From positions 231,374 through 293,451 of the forward strand of contig JAISVX010000003.1 of NCBI GenBank assembly GCA_031271345.1: a stretch of 62,078 nucleotides of DNA. Direction: 5' to 3'. The position numbers and the translations under genes are program-made. Under the pieces are notes generated by a model. It searched no databases and was not told where the DNA came from. It saw only the letters and a program-made list of their open reading frames with translations. This document shows, piece by piece, positions 1 through 6,208 of this stretch (the stretch's first letter is position 1; every line of letters begins with the position of its first letter). This DNA comes from Lactobacillaceae bacterium (GTDB lineage Bacteria > Pseudomonadota > Alphaproteobacteria > RF32 > CAG-239).

Positions 1-138
1 ACCGACCACACATTGGAAGAAGTTGGTCAGCAGTTTTCCGTTACCCGCGAGCGTATTCGTCAGATTGAAGCAAAAGCTTTGCGTAAATTAAAGCACCCAA
101 GCCGCTCCCGCAAACTTCGAAGCTTCTTGGATAACTAG
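1..138 (+). CDS. rpoD: RNA polymerase sigma factor RpoD (sigma-70), 3' end only
   Basis: Reading frame 1 from the first base encodes the last 45 residues of a primary sigma factor and stops at TAG (136-138). The visible segment is the region 4.2 helix-turn-helix: [21 protein letters not shown] is followed by ALRKLKHP and the short tail RKLRSFLDN, which is typical of alphaproteobacterial RpoD. This part recognises the -35 promoter element. The gene begins outside the window. Nothing is abnormal in the visible part. Confidence 0.95.
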   Translation, partial: TDHTLEEVGQQFSVTRERIRQIEAKALRKLKHPSRSRKLRSFLDN

Positions 139-222
139 CAGGCGGTACCTGTGCAGGGTGAGCTGCTCATGGTTGTGTTTGTGTATATGCTTATAGAATT
201 CATTTTTTGTAGAAAAAAATCC

Positions 223-251
223 TTGACTATTCGCTATAATTATCATAATTT
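223..251 (+). promoter_or_regulatory. Likely sigma-70 promoter of the tRNA(CAU) gene
   Basis: TTGACT (223-228) lies 15-17 bases upstream of the A+T-rich stretch CATAATT (244-250), which offers CATAAT or TAATTT as -10. Transcription would start around 257, about ten bases before the mature tRNA 5' end. The exact -10 register is uncertain. Confidence 0.5.
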
Positions 252-267
252 CTGTTCTGTCGGGTAC

Positions 268-344
268 GGACCCTTAGCTCAGTTGGTTAGAGCAGGCCGC
301 TCATAACGGTCTGGTCGCAAGTTCGAGTCTTGCAGGGTCCACCA
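268..344 (+). tRNA. tRNA with CAU anticodon (probably tRNA-Ile2; tRNA-Met possible)
   Basis: A 77-base cloverleaf. The acceptor GGACCCT pairs with AGGGTCC, the D-arm contains AGCTCAGTTGGTTAGAGCA, the anticodon arm GGCCG-CTCATAA-CGGTC gives anticodon CAU, the T-arm contains GTTCGAGTC, and CCA is encoded. The body resembles the Ile2 tRNAs (CCCTTAGCTCAG... start, matching 3' end) in which C34 is changed to lysidine by TilS, more than elongator Met tRNAs. That assignment comes from memory of the family and not from a computed model. The 3' end served as an attachment-like site (see the repeats downstream). Confidence 0.92.
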
Positions 345-383
345 ATAAAATAACCGCTCCTTTAGGAGCGGTTATTTTATTGG
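342..383 (+). terminator. Long perfect hairpin directly on the tRNA CCA end
   Basis: A 19-base arm (342-360) pairs perfectly with 365-383 around the loop TTTA. The core is AACCGCTCC/GGAGCGGTT, followed by TTATTTTATT. It acts as a terminator-like hairpin but, unusually, its 5' arm begins inside the tRNA CCA. The hairpin could compete with the acceptor stem, and it probably arrived with DNA inserted at the tRNA end. Confidence 0.7.
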
Positions 384-497
384 TGAATTATGTAACTTCT
401 CAAACTTGCGGGGAAGCAAGTTTGACAGCTGGGAGCAGGCGAGACGGAAGTATCGCCGCTCTTGTAACGACGATGCAACTCGACGTTAGGAGAGTAA

Positions 498-519
498 TCT
501 TGCAGGGTCCACCAATAAA
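498..519 (+). repeat. Copy of the tRNA 3' end (attachment-site-like direct repeat)
   Basis: Bases 498-519 are identical over 22 bases to 328-349, which span the tRNA T-stem 3' strand, acceptor, CCA and the following ATAAA. Duplication of a tRNA 3' end is the usual footprint of site-specific integration. The interval between the copies (350-497) has no gene. It holds a second hairpin, AAACTTGC/GCAAGTTT, around 401-423. I infer that a small insertion or excision scar separates the tRNA from its older downstream sequence. Confidence 0.75.
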
Positions 520-656
520 CGCCACTTGGTATCCAAGTGGCGTTTTATCGTGCAAACTCGCACAGTCCGAGGGGTTTGTGTGTGAAGTGACTCTGGTATA
601 CCCCACTTTAGAGCCAATCTTGCCCAAATCCACCCCATTTCTATACAATGCCCATA
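509..656 (+). repeat. Left direct repeat of the tRNA-linked island
   Basis: The first 94 bases (509-602) match 4168-4261 with only about four differences, all clustered near 561-570. The next 32 bases are diverged but equal in length. CCATTTCTATACA then recurs at the same offset (635-647 and 4294-4306). The repeat contains a terminator hairpin. It and its partner bound a 3.66-kb segment holding three accessory genes, consistent with an integrated or duplicated element. No integrase is seen between them. Confidence 0.8.
519..546 (+). terminator. Rho-independent terminator inside the left repeat
   Basis: ACGCCACTTGG (519-529) and CCAAGTGGCGT (533-543) form an 11-bp perfect stem with loop TAT followed by TTTTA. 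This was probably the original terminator of the tRNA transcript. A second copy lies in the right repeat. Confidence 0.75.
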
Positions 657-679
657 TTCGCCGAGTCACTACTCTTGAA
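635..679 (+). repeat. Direct repeat flanking the CoiA-like gene, upstream copy
   Basis: CCATTTCTATACA followed by a GCC-rich bridge, TTCGCCGAGT and CTCTTGA. A similar series occurs downstream of the CoiA-like gene (from 1785). The 13-base head appears a third time at 4294. The shared order of three sub-motifs suggests duplication and not chance. Together the two copies bracket the CoiA-like gene as a cassette. Confidence 0.6.
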
Positions 680-727
680 TAATTGGCTAATAAATCCTAT
701 TATATAAGAGAAATAAGCTGGAGTGAT

Positions 728-1768
728 ATGGTGGAAGATGTTAGAAATCCGTTTGCTATACGAGATGGCAAAGCAGTTATGATTGAAGATTTAGACTACG
801 AGAGTGAGCGTGGTCTGAAATGTCAATGCAAATGCCCTAATTGCAAAGGAGATTTTATGGCTAAAATGGGGGATGTTAGAATTCATCACTTTTCCCATAC
901 CAAAGATGCCTGTGACGATGTTCTTTCCTATATCTCAGGTTTATATGCCCATATTCAACAAGCATTAGAGACAGATACCCCTTTTTATGTTCCGGCACTG
1001 GTTGTTTCATATAATCTACCATATAATTCAATACTGAATGAAACTAATGTAGGCACTCATACAAAAATCATTAGAGAAAACTCTAATACCACAAATAAGC
1101 TAACAGTTTCCGAAGGACAGCACATTTTATTTAAGAACGTAGAGTTGTGCTGTGACGACAAAAATCATATCCAAGCACTGGAATTAACCTACATGGATAG
1201 AAAAATAGCCATAAAGGTTAGACCTCCCGATACCATATGTAAGACAAGCACCGTATCAAAACATAAAGATATGGCAACACTAGTATTGGATTTCGCTAAT
1301 GATACCGATAGAATTCAAAGCATGAACACCAAAGCATTTAAAGAATATTTATTATCTGATAAGCCGGATAAATACTGGATTTACAACCCAAAAATAAAAG
1401 AAGTATATCCTCAGATAATCAGCCAAAGCGAAAAGGCATATAAAGAAAGCCTTGAGCGTCAAAAAAAGTACGAAGAAGAGAGAAAAGCCGTAAACCAACA
1501 ACAAGTTGTGCAATATGAAATACCAGATTGGTCCTACAATGAAAAAAGAGAAGTAAAATCTGTTGCAGCAAAAGAAAAACATATTTCAGGATATGAGCAA
1601 GTAAAGGATAAACCATTTGAGCAGAATAATTACCAGATCCGAGATAGTTTTGATATTCGATGGGTTAAGTGCAAATTATGTGGTGAAATAAAGCCCGCTA
1701 AAGAATTTTCATCATATGGTGGCTCAAACAGTATGAATTTTGGGGAATGTTACTCATGCCGTAAGTAA
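728..1768 (+). CDS. CoiA-like zinc-finger protein, possible nuclease
   Basis: About 346 residues. The N-terminal part has a Cys-rich knuckle (C32, C34, C36, C39 in CKCPNC), followed by the signature HHFSH at 53-57. This is the N-terminal pattern of the competence CoiA family and related phage/island proteins, whose core is a restriction-endonuclease-like fold. The C-terminus is a separate zinc ribbon (C315, C318 ... C341, C344 in KCKLCG...ECYSC). A Glu/Lys-rich helix lies around 245-270. I cannot assign a clear PD-(D/E)XK catalytic set, so nuclease activity is inference. ATG 728 is preferred because GGAG lies just upstream. A TTG at 683 abuts a stop codon and has no ribosome site. The gene sits alone between direct repeats in the tRNA-linked island, so a role in DNA uptake is less likely than a mobile-element or defence role. 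Confidence 0.65.
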   Translation: MVEDVRNPFAIRDGKAVMIEDLDYESERGLKCQCKCPNCKGDFMAKMGDVRIHHFSHTKDACDDVLSYISGLYAHIQQALETDTPFYVPALVVSYNLPYNSILNETNVGTHTKIIRENSNTTNKLTVSEGQHILFKNVELCCDDKNHIQALELTYMDRKIAIKVRPPDTICKTSTVSKHKDMATLVLDFANDTDRIQSMNTKAFKEYLLSDKPDKYWIYNPKIKEVYPQIISQSEKAYKESLERQKKYEEERKAVNQQQVVQYEIPDWSYNEKREVKSVAAKEKHISGYEQVKDKPFEQNNYQIRDSFDIRWVKCKLCGEIKPAKEFSSYGGSNSMNFGECYSCRK

Positions 1769-1784
1769 AATATTAGGCGCTATA

Positions 1785-1838
1785 CCATTTCTATACAGCG
1801 CCTATTTCGCCGAGTGAGCCCTATATCATGCGCTCTTG
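1785..1838 (+). repeat. Direct repeat flanking the CoiA-like gene, downstream copy
   Basis: CCATTTCTATACA (1785-1797), then a GCGCC bridge, TTTCGCCGAGT and CTCTTGA repeat the order of motifs found at 635-679. It begins 16 bases after the stop codon of the CoiA-like gene. The interval to the next gene (1839-1934) has no other recognisable feature. Confidence 0.55.
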
Positions 1839-1934
1839 ACCAAGAGATGTTTTGGGCTTTTCTTGTTTTATCAAAGTTCTATTCTCTCCAAGCCAATTGC
1901 ATGAATATCCTTTTTATCTGATTTACAACTAAAA

Positions 1935-2681
1935 CTATTTTAGACTAACAATAAGCTCATCAAAGTCCTTGAGGCAGAATACTCCTGGATTCTCTATAAA
2001 TAACTTAATTTTTTCACGCCATACTTTTGCTGACTCCACAGTAGCTGTAGGCATATAACCAACAGGTATACTAGCAAAAAAAACACTACATTTATGTGCA
2101 TAGTTTCCTCGAACTGTCCCAAATGAGTTTATATTGTTAAACAAAGTATCATTGAGCTTTATTATGCTTGCGTCTGAAAATAATGGAAGAAAGAGATTTG
2201 ATACATTATTTTTTTTACATCCTAGATTTTTATCTATTACTTCCGATAAATATAGTTTCTTAATCTCGCCCAAGGTATCTTTTATTGATTTCTCTGTTGC
2301 AAGACATAGGTTTTTAGAACTGTCTTTACCAATATACTTTTTCTTAAACATAGACCTAATTTTTTGATAACCTTTCGGTGGGTCTATTGCATTTTCTTCT
2401 GTGTACCAATTTATTTTATAAGTCAGTATCAGAGACAGAAGTATATTAGTAATAGTGCCACTATTTAGATACTCATTCAAAGCCTCATCACATTTTGAGA
2501 AAGCCAACTCTTCAAAATAATGCTCAAATGCTGCATGTGACAATAGTATAAAACTTTTTATTTGTTGTTGCCAATTCGAATCGTCATAGGCAGGATCATT
2601 CATTTGTGCATCAGTTGGCAGCAGGCCTTTTATTAGACCATTTATTTCAGTTTCTAATAACTTGAAATACTTTGAATTCAT
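1935..2681 (-). CDS. HEPN-domain protein (MAE_28990/MAE_18760-like), predicted RNase
   Basis: 248 residues with no signal peptide. The N-terminal helix LLSHAAFEHYFEELA (47-61) and the late motif RGNYAH (R191, H196) form the R-x4-H signature of HEPN ribonucleases. The overall pattern matches the MAE_28990/RiboL-PSP HEPN group. HEPN proteins of this kind usually cleave RNA as toxins or defence effectors. The start ATG overlaps the stop of the DUF262 gene by 4 bases (ATGA), so the two are translationally coupled with DUF262 first. I infer that the pair works as one module in which the DUF262 partner senses or regulates and the HEPN protein acts as effector. Family placement rests on motif reading only. 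Confidence 0.75.
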   Translation of the reverse strand: MNSKYFKLLETEINGLIKGLLPTDAQMNDPAYDDSNWQQQIKSFILLSHAAFEHYFEELAFSKCDEALNEYLNSGTITNILLSLILTYKINWYTEENAIDPPKGYQKIRSMFKKKYIGKDSSKNLCLATEKSIKDTLGEIKKLYLSEVIDKNLGCKKNNVSNLFLPLFSDASIIKLNDTLFNNINSFGTVRGNYAHKCSVFFASIPVGYMPTATVESAKVWREKIKLFIENPGVFCLKDFDELIVSLK

Positions 2682-3886
2682 AATGGTGATCCAATTTGAG
2701 TATTAGTTATTCTTGATAATGCTTCAGCCCATTTAGATAATCTCTTTGAAAATGCCCATTTGGATTTTGTGCTAGATATAACGGCAGATGATAAATCATT
2801 ATCCTTAAAAAGATTTTTAAATTCATTTTGTAGTAATTCTTGATGGTTATGAGTATTTTTAATGGTTTTTACAATGTCGGGATTTGAGAAATAATACATT
2901 ATAAAGTCAAAAATAGCCCTATTAAATCTACGGATTTGGGTGTCATTATCAAATCTGTAGAATGGGAACATTTCCTTTCCAAATGCAGACAACGCAAAAC
3001 TATATCCTTCTTCAAAATCAGATAATTGTTGTTTTAATTTATTGTTTTCATTATCCCAATTTTCATTAAAGTATTTAGACGTTCCATCTAATAAGTCTTT
3101 AAGGTCACCATTGTAATTAACTCCTAACCTATTTTTTACAGCAAAAAAACGCAACAACAACTCAGCATCACGCATTCTTGGGTCAGGTGCGTCAGTGTCA
3201 TATATTTGGCGAATTGCTTTACTGCTAGACGATTCTTGCTCAATAAAGGTGGTAAAATCACCTGGAAACAATGCTTGTCGTAATTCTTGAGGAGACAATA
3301 CGACAGAACCTTGGTTTATTCTCAAAAACATATCATATAAGGCATCATTATCCCACTGCTTTAACACAATTGTCCTAATTGTAAAATCATTAAAATTACT
3401 AGCATAGCTTTGAAGGTCAAGGTCATCCTGTATATCAGTATAAAATTTACCCTCAAGCTCCTTTAATCTTTCTAGGTTTCTTAGTTTAAACCGTTCATAT
3501 ACTTGATCTTGATTAGTAGGGTTAGTTTGTGTTTCTGAAAACTGTAATAAGGTCAATAGTCGTTGTTTACCATCAACCACTATGAACTTTTTGCTTTCTT
3601 TGTCTTCAGCCAGTATTATTTGTGGCAAAGGGTAGTTGAGCAATATAGATTCTATAAAAGCACTTTTACGGTACACATCCCACGCAGATCGGCGCTGAAA
3701 TGCAGGATTGATATTAATTCTACCATTACGCAACAAGGATAGTATAGTTTCAACAGTCCAATCAGATGGGTTAACTAATATTTGAGTGTTAACCTTAATA
3801 TTACCTTTTATATCATCTAAGTTTTCTTGAATCTCTAAATCTATTTCATTTTGGACTTCCATAACACGCATATCCTTTTCATTCAT
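2678..3886 (-). CDS. DUF262 (ParB/Srx-like) domain protein, partner of the HEPN gene
   Basis: 402 residues. The DUF262 core is clear: INPAFQRRSAW (58-69), KSAFIESILLNYPLPQIIL (74-92) and FIVVDGKQRLLTLLQF (101-116). The DGKQR motif is the ParB/Srx-like nucleotide-binding and hydrolysis site, also found in the GmrS half of the GmrSD modification-dependent restriction enzymes and in BrxU. The C-terminal half is helical and lacks the HNH/DUF1524 domain of GmrD, so the nuclease function is probably supplied by the coupled HEPN protein. A good promoter lies 20-50 bases upstream. No strong Shine-Dalgarno is visible before ATG 3886. It is the first gene of the two-gene operon. Confidence 0.85.
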   Translation of the reverse strand: MNEKDMRVMEVQNEIDLEIQENLDDIKGNIKVNTQILVNPSDWTVETILSLLRNGRININPAFQRRSAWDVYRKSAFIESILLNYPLPQIILAEDKESKKFIVVDGKQRLLTLLQFSETQTNPTNQDQVYERFKLRNLERLKELEGKFYTDIQDDLDLQSYASNFNDFTIRTIVLKQWDNDALYDMFLRINQGSVVLSPQELRQALFPGDFTTFIEQESSSSKAIRQIYDTDAPDPRMRDAELLLRFFAVKNRLGVNYNGDLKDLLDGTSKYFNENWDNENNKLKQQLSDFEEGYSFALSAFGKEMFPFYRFDNDTQIRRFNRAIFDFIMYYFSNPDIVKTIKNTHNHQELLQNEFKNLFKDNDLSSAVISSTKSKWAFSKRLSKWAEALSRITNTQIGSPL

Positions 3887-3907
3887 GCTAATCTAATTTG
3901 AAACTCA

Positions 3908-3935
3908 TTATAATAAAACAATCCTAAAAATCAAT
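3908..3935 (-). promoter_or_regulatory. Sigma-70 promoter of the DUF262-HEPN operon
   Basis: On the minus strand, TTGATT (3935-3930) and TATAAT (3913-3908) are separated by 16 bases. Transcription would begin about 15 bases before the DUF262 start codon, giving a very short leader. Confidence 0.6.
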
Positions 3936-3965
3936 CTTAAATAGAGTAGTGCTATATCCTGTTCT

Positions 3966-4122
3966 TTCCCTAAAGCCTGAATAACTTCCCTGATACGGCT
4001 TTTAAAATTCCCTGTTATTTTTCGGGTCTTATTGATATTTTGGGGCTAGAAGGTATACTTTGAGCCATAGTTAGAGGACAGATAGTCTTTTAGAATTGCA
4101 TAATTTCCCTGTATAATCCCTG
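3966..4122 (+). repeat. Array of five TTCCCTG-type motifs in a geneless stretch
   Basis: The 470-base interval 3887-4357 has no gene. It holds TTCCCT/ATCCCTG motifs at 3966-3971, 3986-3992, 4008-4014, 4105-4111 and 4116-4122, all in the same orientation, then the right island repeat at 4168. Similar GGGAA-rich stretches occur, in my recollection, near integrase or transposon remnants in other alphaproteobacteria. Here they could be recombinase-binding repeats left by a lost integration module. That is speculative. Confidence 0.4.
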
Positions 4123-4167
4123 TTATTAGGCATTGTTGTATGGGGTTTTGTGCAACAGGATAGTGCA

Positions 4168-4315
4168 CCACCAATAAACGCCACTTGGTATCCAAGTGGC
4201 GTTTTATCGTGCAAACTCGCGCAGACAGTGGGGTTTGTGTGTGAAGTGACTCTGGTATACCTCTAAAACAATCCTATTTTGAGCAATTACCCGCCATTTC
4301 TATACAGTACCTGTT
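4168..4315 (+). repeat. Right direct repeat of the tRNA-linked island
   Basis: Partner of the left repeat at an offset of 3659 bases. Only the last bases of the tRNA-like sequence (CCACCAATAAA) are kept here, preceded by the degenerate GTGCA, whereas the left copy keeps 22 bases of the tRNA end. The terminator hairpin is repeated at 4178-4205. The repeat defines the right edge of the accessory island. Confidence 0.8.
4178..4205 (+). terminator. Terminator hairpin inside the right repeat
   Basis: Same 11-bp stem as in the left copy (ACGCCACTTGG / CCAAGTGGCGT, loop TAT, then TTTTA). No gene on the plus strand reads into it, so it is probably carried along as part of the repeat. Confidence 0.65.
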
Positions 4316-4357
4316 TTATAAAAACACCGATTTGATATATAGATGAAAGAAAATCAG

Positions 4358-4876
4358 TTAAAATCTACCCAAGAATTCTTCCATTTTCTTTTTTTGTATT
4401 GTATCGGCAGTTGCCTTTTCATCACTTTTTATTTGCCCTTCTATTTCAGCCCAGCTGCCCGGAATATATTTATTAAATACTTCATAATATCTTGGGTTGT
4501 TTTCTTTAAGGACGCTAGCAGCGCGAGATAAAGTATCGCCATCATTTCTCATATCTGATTTTGATTTATATGTATCGCCGCCTTCAAGTCCCACAGAGGT
4601 AATATAGGTTGAGGGGGAAAGAGATGCAATATGTTCTTTTTCTTGCATTTTAAAGCATAAAAAATCATCGCCTTTAACTATGTAGGCTAATAGTTCGTTA
4701 TCATCGCTATGAGTTTTTCTCTCTTTGCTGTATATATAAACTTGAGAACCTTGAGTTTCATACATGTGAGTTGCTAAATAGTTATCTTCTCCTTGTAGAG
4801 AGCTATTGAATTTAGAAAAGTTTTTAGCATCTTCTTCATTCTTGGAAATATCTATTCTTCTTATACCATTTGTCAT
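4358..4876 (-). CDS. Hypothetical soluble protein, 172 aa
   Basis: I do not recognise this family. The protein is soluble, without signal peptide or membrane segment, and rich in Ser, Asp, Glu and Lys. The centre (about 65-95) looks like a small beta-rich domain and the last third is helical and charged. It has a strong ribosome site (GGGAG, then 7 bases, ATG) and a plausible promoter, so it is probably expressed. It stands alone between the island's right repeat and a bidirectional terminator. Its position suggests that it is accessory. Confidence 0.6.
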   Translation of the reverse strand: MTNGIRRIDISKNEEDAKNFSKFNSSLQGEDNYLATHMYETQGSQVYIYSKERKTHSDDNELLAYIVKGDDFLCFKMQEKEHIASLSPSTYITSVGLEGGDTYKSKSDMRNDGDTLSRAASVLKENNPRYYEVFNKYIPGSWAEIEGQIKSDEKATADTIQKKKMEEFLGRF

Positions 4877-4920
4877 TATAATCTCCCTATTAAATTGACA
4901 AAACTATTTTTTATAAATTT

Positions 4921-4949
4921 AACATAGCTTGCATATATGTAAATTTCAA
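4921..4949 (-). promoter_or_regulatory. Probable promoter of the 172-aa hypothetical gene
   Basis: Minus strand: TTGAAA (4949-4944) and TATGTT (4926-4921) are separated by 17 bases, about 45 bases upstream of the start codon. The rest of 4877-5005 is A+T-rich with no gene. Confidence 0.5.
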
Positions 4950-5005
4950 GAGATTTTTTGATTGATTTCTGTCTAATCAGAACCTTCCTGACCATGATAC
5001 AAAAA

Positions 5006-5035
5006 AACAAGCTCATCATTTCTGATGAGCTTGTT
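5006..5035. terminator. Bidirectional terminator
   Basis: AACAAGCTCATCA (5006-5018) pairs with TGATGAGCTTGTT (5023-5035) around TTTC, with A-runs on the left and T-runs on the right. It ends the minus-strand gene at 5170-5940 and insulates the neighbouring unit. Confidence 0.85.
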
Positions 5036-5169
5036 TTTAAAGGGTTAATACGCGTCACATTACAAGGGACACAAAAGAATATCGCTCAGGATGTCTGCCT
5101 GTCTTTCTCGAAGACGCGATGCATTCGGAGTACCGCAGAATTCTGCGATGAGAACTTCTCTTTCTGCTT

Positions 5170-5940
5170 CTAAAAGAGCATTTTTTCTTTCTCGGATATT
5201 CCTTTTTCATCGATTGCCTTGGCAAGTCTGGAAATCTCTTTCTCAATTCTGAGATTTTCAGCCTCTTTTTCGAGCTTACATTTTTCTAAAAGAGCCTCAT
5301 TTTTCTCTACTCTTTTGGATATGTATCCAATCTCTGCGCCGATGGCGTTGAGATTTCTGAGTACTCCGTTCCAAGTCAGAGTTTGAAGGCTTCTTCCAGT
5401 ACGGGTTCTGGCTGTGGTCTCATCATCTTGATAGCGGTAGCTGTACTTAAAAACCGCCTCCGACAGCTCTTTTGTCTCGTTGTTTATTGTAAGATAACAA
5501 TAATAGGCACAACCGAGACTCGGAGCGTATGCCGAAGGAGAGCTTCTCCAGTGGCGAAAATAGTAGCTGTTGCTGCTGCGCATTTTCGGGTTGAAGTATA
5601 GTCTTCGCGTTTCTAAATCGAACACATATCCTTCATAAAGCCACCCCCATTCGCAAAGCGAAATAAGCCTTTCGTTAATGGGTTCATCGATTATACGTTT
5701 GAGTTCGCGAACAAAATCTCTTTTGTGCAGAACATCAAACTTACCTTTGAGAAGCAATGCCGCCTCTGGAAAACCAGCCTGCTTTTTTGCTTCATACTCG
5801 CCAACTCCGCTAAAAAGAAGGTCTTGGTACCTGCTTTGAGCGTCCGCAGTGTTCTGCTTGTAGGCGGCTATTCCGGCAATAGCGTTCAATTTTCTGCGTT
5901 CTTCACGTTTTTCCCTGATGATTGCAAACACGTTTTTCAT
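5170..5940 (-). CDS. Hypothetical protein with C-terminal coiled coil (SD-less orphan 1)
   Basis: 256 residues, family not recognised. The N-terminus is basic and helical (REKREERRKLNA). The middle is rich in Tyr, Trp and Arg. The last ~60 residues form a Lys/Glu coiled coil (KRVEKNEALLEKCKLEKEAE...). There is no signal peptide or membrane segment. The leader shows no Shine-Dalgarno: the bases before ATG are ACTAAAAACTCAAAGCT. The gene is solitary and looks richer in G+C than its flanks. It shares strand, isolation and an SD-less leader with the orphans at 39.0, 45.7 and 46.7 kb, which suggests a common origin or common regulation. Confidence 0.65.
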   Translation of the reverse strand: MKNVFAIIREKREERRKLNAIAGIAAYKQNTADAQSRYQDLLFSGVGEYEAKKQAGFPEAALLLKGKFDVLHKRDFVRELKRIIDEPINERLISLCEWGWLYEGYVFDLETRRLYFNPKMRSSNSYYFRHWRSSPSAYAPSLGCAYYCYLTINNETKELSEAVFKYSYRYQDDETTARTRTGRSLQTLTWNGVLRNLNAIGAEIGYISKRVEKNEALLEKCKLEKEAENLRIEKEISRLAKAIDEKGISEKEKMLF

Positions 5941-6017
5941 AGCTTTGAGTTTTTAGTATTTAAATTATTGTGATTTATTTGAATTCAAAAAACAGAAAGC
6001 ATTATTAACCCTGCGCA

Positions 6018-6080
6018 ATAATATGCATACAAAATGTCAGATAAAATAATGCTTTTTAACACTTTTAGTATAATATGCAT
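6018..6080. repeat. Pair of ATAATATGCAT direct repeats upstream of orphan 1
   Basis: ATAATATGCAT occurs at 6018-6028 and 6070-6080. Each gives a minus-strand TATTAT that could be a -10 for the gene at 5170-5940, without a convincing -35. The interval 5941-6208 has no gene. Confidence 0.35.
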
Positions 6081-6150
6081 GCAGATTAATTGCAATATTA
6101 AACTTATAGCAAACCATTCCTAGAAAAGTCTGTAAAATAAATTTTTAAAA

Positions 6151-6179
6151 TTGGACAATTTGTTTATAATGAGTACAAT
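6151..6179 (+). promoter_or_regulatory. Sigma-70 promoter of the AbrB-family gene
   Basis: TTGGAC (6151-6156), a 17-base spacer, TACAAT (6174-6179). The predicted start lies about 20 bases upstream of ATG 6209. Confidence 0.6.
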
Positions 6180-6208
6180 CTCATAAAATTTAACGAGAAC
6201 AAGTCAAC

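Noticed and set aside
498-519. Possible second tRNA gene
   Set aside because: Only the T-stem/acceptor 3' half is present; there is no anticodon arm or 5' half, so it is an attachment-like fragment.
380-682. Open frame of 100 codons after the tRNA
   Set aside because: It crosses both tRNA-end and island repeats and a terminator hairpin, has no ribosome site, and encodes no recognisable protein.
4343-4531. Plus-strand open frame of 62 codons
   Set aside because: Antisense to the 172-aa gene that has a proper promoter and ribosome site.
4876-5058. Minus-strand open frame of 60 codons
   Set aside because: It reads through the strong bidirectional terminator at 5006-5035 and has no ribosome site.
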